This document shows positions 1 through 4,481 of a stretch of 5,398 nt of DNA, piece after piece. The first letter of the stretch is position 1, and every line of letters starts with the position of its first letter. Location: the NCBI GenBank assembly GCA_030621535.1, contig JAUXHM010000083.1, positions 1 to 5,398 of the forward strand. The letters run 5' to 3'. The notes below the pieces were generated by a model. The model was not told the DNA's origin. It saw only the letters and a list, made by a program, of their open reading frames with translations, and did no database searches. Source of the stretch: Candidatus Methanophagales archaeon. Lineage in GTDB: Archaea > Halobacteriota > Syntropharchaeia > Alkanophagales > Methanospirareceae. The translations under genes and the position numbers were made by a program.

Positions 1-436
1 GGAAAGCAGCCATTAAACCGATTCCAACCAGGGAGATCACTACCAACGGCGCAATAGCGATTGCTATGAACTGGTTGCGAAGAAAAGCAGTTTTTGTTGT
101 GGCGTAGAAATAGGGGAGGATGAAATACGCAATGCCAGCACCATAACGCGGCTTGCCACCATATATTGACATAAATACGCCATGGATGAGTTCATGCAGT
201 ACCACTGTACCAATGAAGAGAGCTACTGAAATAAGAATTGTGCCGCTTGTGAAGTCAAAGTTAAAGCCAACTTTCTCTGTGACTAGTGTATATAGTGCAC
301 TGAAAAAAAAACCAAACGCAAAAAGGGCTAAAGTCCCCATGCCCATCAGTGTAACTACAACTTCTTTTGTCATTTCCAATTTGCCAAGTTCTTTACGTCC
401 ATCAAGGTCGAATGGTTGTTGTTTTATCAAAGTCAT
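1..436 (-). CDS. DUF3267-like membrane zincin peptidase (3' part beyond window)
   Basis: The first 145 residues are visible; the gene continues past the left edge. The protein is a predicted multi-pass membrane protein with hydrophobic stretches at about residues 26-52, 66-80 and 123-144. The HExxH zinc motif, HELIHG, lies at residues 81-86, at the end of the second hydrophobic stretch. This arrangement fits the DUF3267 'putative zincin peptidase' family, related in layout to site-2 intramembrane proteases; a third zinc ligand would lie beyond the window. The ATG at 436 is chosen because GGAG sits 9 bases upstream (446-449) and because it overlaps the stop of the preceding RHH gene as TAATG, suggesting translational coupling. 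It is the last visible gene of the operon that includes a MacB-type exporter, so a role in processing an envelope or exported protein is possible. The substrate is unknown. Membership of the M50 family proper is an alternative. Confidence 0.8.
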   Translation of the reverse strand, partial: MTLIKQQPFDLDGRKELGKLEMTKEVVVTLMGMGTLALFAFGFFFSALYTLVTEKVGFNFDFTSGTILISVALFIGTVVLHELIHGVFMSIYGGKPRYGAGIAYFILPYFYATTKTAFLRNQFIAIAIAPLVVISLVGIGLMAAF

Positions 437-615
437 TATAAATTACTCCTTTTTGTTTTTACACTCCAATATCTCGATCTAAGCTGCGCCGCTCCACGCC
501 TTATTATATCTCTGATTGCATCGCTTCTGTTCCCATAATATCCCTCTCCAACGAGTTCATCTACATTTTCTACTTCTTCTACCGGTATTTGCATTTCTAC
601 CAAATTTTTTTTCAT
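436..615 (-). CDS. Small ribbon-helix-helix (CopG/ParD-like) protein, copy 2
   Basis: This 59-residue protein has the RHH plan: a short beta strand (LVEMQIP, residues 5-11) for DNA contact, helix A (about 13-24), a turn (GYYGNRS) and helix B (SDAIRDIIRRGAAQL, 31-45). RHH proteins act as dimers that bind operator DNA, often near their own promoter. It is nearly identical to the RHH gene at 3769-3954: 45 of 50 residues match from LVEM to VKT. The start is the ATG at 615, because the first ATG at 619 reads out of frame through a run of eight A and stops early, and a TGA directly precedes the 615 codon in frame. GGAGG at 627-631 is 11 bases from 615. The stop TAA overlaps the peptidase start, and its last codons (AAA AGG AGT) supply that gene's ribosome-binding site. 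It could be a regulator or an antitoxin-like protein; no toxin gene is adjacent. Confidence 0.75.
   Translation of the reverse strand: MKKNLVEMQIPVEEVENVDELVGEGYYGNRSDAIRDIIRRGAAQLRSRYWSVKTKRSNL
455..604. repeat. Direct repeat, copy A (RHH gene copy 2)
   Basis: This stretch matches 3791-3940 in the same orientation with no gap. By hand count 16 of 150 bases differ (about 89% identity). The homology ends shortly after the run of A near the start codon, where this copy has eight and the other seven. It covers essentially one small gene, so it is a gene duplication rather than a mobile element. No terminal inverted repeats or target duplications are visible. Confidence 0.9.
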
Positions 616-626
616 TCATTTTCACA

Positions 627-631
627 CCTCC
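627..631 (-). promoter_or_regulatory. Ribosome-binding site of RHH copy 2, serving two candidate ATGs
   Basis: GGAGG lies between the permease stop (640) and RHH copy 2. It is 7 bases from the ATG at 619 and 11 bases from the ATG at 615. The nearer ATG is better spaced but opens a frame that ends after about 20 codons, whereas the farther one gives the full RHH protein. This site therefore matters for judging whether the gene is intact. Confidence 0.6.
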
Positions 632-639
632 AATTTTCT

Positions 640-1827
640 TCATTCATACCTCACCGCTTCGACAGGACTCATCTTTGATGCCTTCCTCGCGGGATACAAC
701 CCCGACAGAACTCCTACGATCACCGCAACCAATATTCCGCCAAGCAAAACTTCTGGTCGCACAATCGCAGCAATTTCTTCTCCAAATGCCGCCCTTATTC
801 CAATGCTTATGACGTTTGCACCAAAGACACCCAATACACAGCCACAGACACCACCCACCATGCTTACCATGCCGGATTCGAGCAGGAAAAGCGAGAGTAC
901 ATTCCCGTTTTTTGCTCCTATCGCTTTCATTATTCCTACCTCATGCGTACGCTCCATCACGGACATCAACATCGTGTTCATTATGCCAATAGAGGCCACG
1001 ATAAGCGATATAGAAGCGATGGCAACTAAAACCGCTTGCAGCAGTGTGAAAATAGTTTTTAACTGCTCTATAGCGCTGCCCATCGTCATTGCGGTCGTAA
1101 AATCATCCAGCTTATGGTTCTCATCTAATCGCTCCTCTATTTCAGCCGCGATCTCCTCCGCTTCATCTATATTTCGCACCCTCGCCCATATCACCGCAAT
1201 ATCATCGTTACCAAGAACACCTTTTGCGTCCCTTCTCGTTACGTATATTGTGGAATCAAGGTCCGAGTTAAACCCCCCCTGCTTCTCCATTACTCCCACG
1301 ACCCTGAACTTGCTCCCTCCTATCGTTATCCTGTCGTTGACGCGAATCTCTTCGTCAAAATAGTCATTCGCAATCCCCTGTCCAATCAGGCATGTTTTGT
1401 GGTCGTTGTCTCTTAAGTCCCTTCCTTCTTCTGTCTTCACCATATCACCAAATATCACACCGATATCTCGTGGGTCAGTACCCAAAATGTTCACAACGGT
1501 CTTTTCACCTCGGTATTCCACCTCTTCCATACTCATTGCCCCTGCCGCAGCCTCCTTCACGCCCCCTATCCCTCCCACATCTTTCAAATCACGCTCGTCA
1601 AGACTGCCAAGTTCTACATGGGCGCTCCCAAAACCTTTACCAGGAAAAACATATATCAAATCCGCCATCTCCACCAATTGCCCCGTTACGGACTGTTCAA
1701 AGCCATAGCCCACGGACATTAAAGCGATTACCGCCGCTATCCCCACCGCAATGCCCAACAGGGTGAGACCCGTGCGAGCTTTTCGCTCCTTTATGTCACG
1801 GTATGCCAGCAGAAATATATCCTTCAT
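640..1827 (-). CDS. MacB/FtsX-type ABC transporter permease
   Basis: This 395-residue inner-membrane permease has the type VII (MacB/LolC-like) layout. There is one N-terminal membrane segment (about 20-42) after the typical lead DIKERKARTGLTLLGIAVG, then a large extracellular MacB_PCD-like domain (about 45-255), then an FtsX domain with three membrane segments (about 262-291, 318-344, 359-378). The cytoplasmic loop after TM2 carries the family motif ERTHEVGIMKAIGA (292-305), which couples to the ATPase. The C-terminus, YPARKASKMSPVEAVRYE, is also characteristic. These transporters work by mechanotransmission on extracytoplasmic substrates such as lipoproteins, peptides or toxins, and do not move substrate through the membrane plane. 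Length is normal for archaeal members. The start overlaps the ATPase stop by ATGA, with GGAGG 11 bases upstream (1839-1843). The substrate cannot be read from the sequence. No frameshift or missing motif is visible. Confidence 0.93.
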   Translation of the reverse strand: MKDIFLLAYRDIKERKARTGLTLLGIAVGIAAVIALMSVGYGFEQSVTGQLVEMADLIYVFPGKGFGSAHVELGSLDERDLKDVGGIGGVKEAAAGAMSMEEVEYRGEKTVVNILGTDPRDIGVIFGDMVKTEEGRDLRDNDHKTCLIGQGIANDYFDEEIRVNDRITIGGSKFRVVGVMEKQGGFNSDLDSTIYVTRRDAKGVLGNDDIAVIWARVRNIDEAEEIAAEIEERLDENHKLDDFTTAMTMGSAIEQLKTIFTLLQAVLVAIASISLIVASIGIMNTMLMSVMERTHEVGIMKAIGAKNGNVLSLFLLESGMVSMVGGVCGCVLGVFGANVISIGIRAAFGEEIAAIVRPEVLLGGILVAVIVGVLSGLYPARKASKMSPVEAVRYE

Positions 1828-2489
1828 TGTTCGAGCAACCTCCCGTCTTTCATTCGTATTACTCTCGGCGCATGAGATGCAATCTCTAAGTCGTGCGTCA
1901 CTACAATTACCGTCCGTCCTTCGCGATTCAAACCCTCTAGAATGCCCATTATTGCATCTCCCGTCTCGCTATCCACGTTTCCTGTTGGCTCGTCGCCGAT
2001 GATAATTGCGGGATTATTAGAAAGCGCGCGTGCAATAGCCACTCGCTGTTGCTGCCCTCCACTCAGCTCCGAGGGTTTGTGATGCATACGCTCACGAAGC
2101 CCGACTTTTGTAAGCAGTTCCGCAGCCCTCTTCAGCCGCTCATCGCTGCTCACACCTGCGAAGAACAGGGGAAGCGAGACATTTTCCAGCGCATTTAAAG
2201 AATGAATGAGATTGAACTGCTGAAATATGAATCCTATTTTTTCGCGTCTTATCCCCGCAAGCTCGTTCTCGCTGAGCGAGGCGGTATTCACACCATCTAG
2301 GAATACCGCACCGCTCGTCGGCTTATCCAGGCAGCCGAGCATATTCAAGAGCGTAGATTTGCCAGAGCCTGAAGATCCCACGATCGCGAGAAATTCACCT
2401 TCTTCTATTTCTAAACTTACATCTCGCAGCGCCGGAACCTCTATCTTTCCCATCCGGTAAACCTTGTTTAGCTGCTCTGATCGAATCAT
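1824..2489 (-). CDS. MacB/LolD-family ABC transporter ATP-binding protein
   Basis: This is the cytoplasmic nucleotide-binding subunit that pairs with the permease at 640-1827. With the start at 2489 it is 221 residues, the usual family length. All catalytic motifs are intact: Walker A GSSGSGKST (38-46), Q-loop around Q90-Q91, signature LSGGQQQRVAIARAL (142-156), Walker B IIIGDE with E167, D-loop GNVDSETG (170-177) and the switch His in VVTHD (H199). The phrase FIFQQFNLI and the GNVDSETG loop are typical of the LolD/MacB subgroup. The ATG at 2489 is preferred over the in-frame ATG at 2525. It overlaps the preceding stop by ATGA as at other junctions, has GGAGG 11 bases upstream (2501-2505), and removes a 12-residue extension absent from homologues. 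Two copies would be expected to dimerise on the permease pair. Function is secure at family level; substrate unknown. Confidence 0.95.
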   Translation of the reverse strand: MIRSEQLNKVYRMGKIEVPALRDVSLEIEEGEFLAIVGSSGSGKSTLLNMLGCLDKPTSGAVFLDGVNTASLSENELAGIRREKIGFIFQQFNLIHSLNALENVSLPLFFAGVSSDERLKRAAELLTKVGLRERMHHKPSELSGGQQQRVAIARALSNNPAIIIGDEPTGNVDSETGDAIMGILEGLNREGRTVIVVTHDLEIASHAPRVIRMKDGRLLEQ

Positions 2490-3772
2490 TCTACCATTTT
2501 CCTCCTGTGCTTTACTCTCACCCACACGACTGCAACAACCGATAACAGGATTACTGGAAGTGCAACGAAGGACATAGACATAGCAGGTAACGCATCCTTC
2601 TGTGGCTCTTTTACTTCCATATGCACTTCGTAACCCACGATTTCGTATATCTTATCGGTGTCTATATCCCGGAACGCCAGTTTGAACGCAATTCTGTTTT
2701 CGCCTGCATTCAGTTCGCTTGTATCAAGGTCGAAAGAAGCGGAAAAGACGTCCCCAGCTTCCATGTCGCCGATGAAATATTCTGAAGGCAATATCCTCAC
2801 TCTTCCCTCTGCGTTGCTCACAGGCACTACGGATACCGCTTTAACGTCCTTTGGCATTCCATTAGCCACATCAAAGTCTATCTTCACAACTTCTCCTTTC
2901 AAAACCGACTTCGGCGCATCTACCAGGATAAGCCTTATGTCTGCATTGCTCCTTACGAATACCACGGATTCTAGTGTATTTCGATGCGAATTGATGCCGT
3001 TCTTGTACTCCACCACGAACTGGATGTCTTTATTCCCAGTAGAAAGAGGCGAAAGCGAGAAATTCACAGCTCTTTTCTCGTATGGCGCCAAATTGCCTAC
3101 AAAGATTCGCTCTGACGTGAATTCTAACTCTTCGCTTTTTGCTTTCACGTGCACATTCACACCGCTCACGGAATTAGGTCTGTTATTCGCCACCACCATC
3201 GCTATCTCCTTTGATTCACTGAGCGAAATCTCAGAAGGAACGTCTTTCTCAAGTATTTCTACGCTACTGCTCTCCACTTTCACCGGGATTGGAAATCGCA
3301 CGTTGTTGCCATTATCCACTTCTATGTAGACTTCAGGGAAGTAAGTGCCATCGCTGGTATGTGTGGCTGCTTCTATCGGTAAAGAGATTGTTATGCTCTC
3401 ACCGGGTCCTAAAGCTCCTACGTTGTAGTACTCAGAGCGTTGGAAGCCTTCTAGCAACCATTCTATGTCCCTGCTTCTGCTACTCAGTCTTATACTTTCT
3501 ATTTCCGCATTTATCGTTGATGTTGTCGTAGTAGAGGATGTGTAACTCGTGGTAGTGGTTGTCGTTGTCTCAGTCTCTGATGATTGTGTGTCCATGTTTT
3601 GTATTGTTACGGTAATAGTGCCGGTGTCGCCGGGCATCAAGACCTCGGGCTCCACTTTGTAGTCCGTAACCATAACGGCTGGACCATCTGCGGCAGATAT
3701 TGCGGCTGTTGCAAGCAGCAACAAAGACGCCACCGCAAAAACCATTACAATTGTTTTTTTCGCACTTATCAT
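2486..3772 (-). CDS. Secreted, C-terminally anchored beta-sandwich protein (COG1361/CARDB-like)
   Basis: This 428-residue envelope protein starts with a signal peptide: lysines at 5-6, a hydrophobic core at 8-24 and probable cleavage near ISA-ADG (27-28). Three Ig/CARDB-like beta-sandwich regions follow, at roughly 31-148, 150-270 and 275-385. Each has the recurring plan of a 'G-x-x-x-x-I' strand, an N-x-G/P turn and a 'G.L.PG/PY..' strand. A single membrane segment (about 399-418) and a basic tail (KHRRK) end the protein, so nearly all of it faces outside the cell. A Thr/Ser-rich stretch (62-86) interrupts the first domain. COG1361 'S-layer domain' proteins commonly precede MacB-type ATPase and permease genes in methanogens, so this is probably the exporter's extracellular partner. 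The start at 3772 has GGAGG 9 bases upstream (3782-3786) and overlaps the RHH copy 1 stop by ATGA. A true S-layer role is less likely. Confidence 0.85.
   Translation of the reverse strand: MISAKKTIVMVFAVASLLLLATAAISAADGPAVMVTDYKVEPEVLMPGDTGTITVTIQNMDTQSSETETTTTTTTSYTSSTTTTSTINAEIESIRLSSRSRDIEWLLEGFQRSEYYNVGALGPGESITISLPIEAATHTSDGTYFPEVYIEVDNGNNVRFPIPVKVESSSVEILEKDVPSEISLSESKEIAMVVANNRPNSVSGVNVHVKAKSEELEFTSERIFVGNLAPYEKRAVNFSLSPLSTGNKDIQFVVEYKNGINSHRNTLESVVFVRSNADIRLILVDAPKSVLKGEVVKIDFDVANGMPKDVKAVSVVPVSNAEGRVRILPSEYFIGDMEAGDVFSASFDLDTSELNAGENRIAFKLAFRDIDTDKIYEIVGYEVHMEVKEPQKDALPAMSMSFVALPVILLSVVAVVWVRVKHRRKMVE
3515..3589 (-). repeat. Thr/Ser-rich low-complexity insert in the beta-sandwich protein
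   Basis: Residues 62-86 of the envelope protein are almost entirely Thr and Ser with a few Glu and Tyr. The Thr codons are mixed (ACA, ACG, ACC, ACT), so this is not a simple triplet expansion at DNA level. It sits between two beta strands of the first domain, where homologues would be expected to have a short turn, and may be a flexible or glycosylated extracellular loop (inference). Confidence 0.6.
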
Positions 3773-3954
3773 TTTTTATCACCTCCTTCTGTTTTAACAA
3801 ACCAATATCTCGATCTAAGCTGCGCCGCTCCGCGCCTGATTATATCGCGGATTGCATCACTTCTGCATCCATAATATCCCTCTCTAACGAGTTCATCTAT
3901 ATTCCCGACTTCTTCTACCGGTATTTGCATTTCTACCAAATTTTTTTCATTCAT
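3769..3954 (-). CDS. Small ribbon-helix-helix (CopG/ParD-like) protein, copy 1
   Basis: This 61-residue RHH protein has a beta strand LVEMQIP (6-12), helix A (14-25), the turn GYYGCRS (26-32) and helix B SDAIRDIIRRGAAQL (32-46), followed by a basic, aromatic tail (RSRYW). Such proteins are dimeric DNA-binding regulators. The ATG at 3954 is chosen because it overlaps the end of the upstream gene (shared ATGAATGA) and matches the first ATG of copy 2. A GTG at 3969 is in frame but lies inside the GGAGG ribosome-binding site (3969-3973), so it is unlikely. Spacing from that site to 3954 is long (14 bases), so restart after the upstream stop is plausible. Its run of seven A keeps this ATG in frame, unlike copy 2. 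The last codons (GAA GGA GGT GAT) supply the ribosome-binding site of the next gene. Being second in the operon, it is a good candidate for its autoregulator (inference). Confidence 0.8.
   Translation of the reverse strand: MNEKNLVEMQIPVEEVGNIDELVREGYYGCRSDAIRDIIRRGAAQLRSRYWFVKTEGGDKK
3791..3940. repeat. Direct repeat, copy B (RHH gene copy 1)
   Basis: This is the partner of 455-604, about 3.3 kb away in direct orientation, with the beta-sandwich, ATPase and permease genes between. Differences include both silent changes (for example AGA/CGC arginine and GGG/GGA glycine codons) and five amino-acid changes in the conserved 50 residues. Both reading frames are preserved, which points to selection on both proteins. 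Confidence 0.9.
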
Positions 3955-4243
3955 TTTTTCCCATTTCACCTCCTTTATTTTCTACTTCCAAATTACTCCA
4001 TACATACACAGCCTCCCCCTCATCAGGGTCAACCAGAACAGAAACAACCGCGGGATTATCTCCAAACTCCAATATTTTGTAATCCACTTGCTGTTCTTCT
4101 TCGCTTTGTTCGGATACATCTTTCAGCGCAGGCTGTGACGATGATGCCTGACCCGCGACAGCGGCGACTGAAAAAACGCTCAGGGTAAACACTCCGAGCA
4201 CAACCAACGCTTTTCCTTTCGTTTTTGCTTCTTCTTTTCTCAT
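3947..4243 (-). CDS. Small secreted or membrane-anchored acidic protein, unknown family
   Basis: I do not recognise this 98-residue protein. It begins with a basic lead (MRKEEAKTKGK) and a hydrophobic segment (about 12-31, LVVLGVFTLSVFSVAAVAG) with an AVA-G signal-cleavage-like site near 30. If cleaved, a mature protein of about 65 residues is left, acidic and rich in Glu, Gln and Ser (SEQSEEEQQ at about 44-52), followed by a probable short beta-rich part (VVSVLVDP, AVYVWSNLEVEN). The start at 4243 has AAGGA about 5 bases upstream. It is the first gene after the control region, and its end overlaps RHH copy 1 by 8 bases. Position and signal make it a candidate substrate, partner or small sensor for the exporter and peptidase encoded downstream (inference). 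It has no Cys and no lipobox, so it is not an obvious lipoprotein. Confidence 0.7.
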   Translation of the reverse strand: MRKEEAKTKGKALVVLGVFTLSVFSVAAVAGQASSSQPALKDVSEQSEEEQQVDYKILEFGDNPAVVSVLVDPDEGEAVYVWSNLEVENKGGEMGKNE

Positions 4244-4279
4244 CTTTTCCTTTTCCCCTCATTCTTTTTATATCTTATA

Positions 4280-4301
4280 GTTCGCCTTTTTAAAAACGAA
4301 C
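4280..4301. promoter_or_regulatory. Second, imperfect inverted repeat resembling the first (candidate operator)
   Basis: The outer arms GTTCG (4280-4284) and CGAAC (4297-4301) are perfect complements around a T-run/A-run core, and 8 of 11 symmetric pairs match by hand. It shares the TTCG...TTTT...AAAAA...CGAA plan of the inverted repeat at 4336-4361, with centres 58 bases apart. It lies just downstream of the predicted start site, in the leader of the operon. Confidence 0.45.
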
Positions 4302-4326
4302 TTAATTATAAATATACAGGTATCCC

Positions 4327-4341
4327 TATTTAAGCTTTTCG
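4327..4341 (-). promoter_or_regulatory. Predicted archaeal BRE/TATA promoter of the seven-gene operon
   Basis: Read on the minus strand, CGAAAAG is followed directly by CTTAAATA, matching the archaeal BRE plus TATA pattern. The expected start site, about 25 bases downstream, falls near 4305, giving a leader of roughly 60 bases before the ATG at 4243. A second TATA-like stretch (TATTTATA, near 4308-4315) and a third (near 4268-4280) are present, so the exact promoter is uncertain. Confidence 0.5.
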
Positions 4342-4361
4342 GTTTTTTGAAAAACCGAAAA
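4336..4361. promoter_or_regulatory. Perfect 12-bp inverted repeat overlapping the BRE (candidate operator)
   Basis: The arms TTTTCGGTTTTT (4336-4347) and AAAAACCGAAAA (4350-4361) are perfect complements with a 2-base spacer. On the minus strand the downstream arm runs into the predicted BRE/TATA, so a protein bound here could block TFB/TBP. The AT-rich stem could also fold in RNA. It lies about 120 bases past the kinase stop, so a terminator role is possible but less attractive given the promoter overlap. Confidence 0.6.
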
Positions 4362-4375
4362 ACATAAAATATGTT
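4361..4375. promoter_or_regulatory. Third small inverted repeat (AACATA-AAA-TATGTT)
   Basis: A perfect 6-bp inverted repeat with a 3-base spacer abuts the large inverted repeat on its upstream side relative to the operon. It could be an activator or regulator site, but short AT-rich palindromes also arise by chance, so the call is weak. Confidence 0.3.
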
Positions 4376-4481
4376 AACACTAAATATCAACACATTTGGC
4401 TATTTATCGCTAAACCGTACTAAAAACAAATAGTCTATTTATGATTTGGGATTTTCCAAAGCGGAATTTATAGGGTGCTAC

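Larger units (their letters stand above)
4244..4481. other. AT-rich intergenic control region between kinase and operon
   Basis: No plausible coding frame is seen in these 238 bases. The part nearer the operon (4244-4375) holds the promoter and the three inverted repeats listed separately. The part nearer the kinase stop (4376-4481) has a further 6-1-6 palindrome (AAATAG-T-CTATTT, 4428-4440), a repeated CTATTTAT (4400-4407 and 4435-4442), and a T-rich run on the minus strand (TTTGTTTTTAG, 4420-4430) that could end the kinase transcript. Base composition is clearly more AT-rich than the flanking genes. Confidence 0.6.

Noticed and set aside
153..482. Plus-strand open frame opposite the peptidase and RHH copy 2
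   Set aside because: The minus strand encodes the HELIH membrane protein and an RHH protein with matching overlaps; the plus-strand translation is not recognisable.
436..615. RHH copy 2 as a pseudogene
   Set aside because: Although the first ATG is frameshifted by the A-run, the second ATG restores a full 59-residue frame ending in a TAATG overlap with the next gene, so it is kept as a gene with the ambiguity noted.
803..1363. Long plus-strand open frame opposite the permease
   Set aside because: It is antisense to an intact MacB-type permease, has no family resemblance, and is rich in Ser/Thr/Ile as expected from complementary reading of membrane-protein codons.
2490..2525. Longer start for the ATPase at 2525
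   Set aside because: It would add 12 polar residues not seen in the family and overlap the upstream gene by 40 bases. The ATG at 2489 fits the ATGA overlap pattern and family length.
2658..3329. Long plus-strand open frame opposite the beta-sandwich protein
   Set aside because: It is a shadow of the minus-strand gene, which has a signal peptide, domain pattern, anchor and good ribosome-binding site; this frame has none of these.
436..3954. Composite mobile element bounded by the direct repeats
   Set aside because: The repeats are just the coding region of a small regulator. No transposase, terminal inverted repeats or target-site duplication is visible, and the operon overlaps cross the repeat edges.
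4336..4361. Bacterial-style intrinsic terminator
   Set aside because: The stem is mostly A-T with only three G-C pairs, it lies about 120 bases after the kinase stop, and it overlaps the predicted BRE; a regulatory site is a better fit in an archaeal context.
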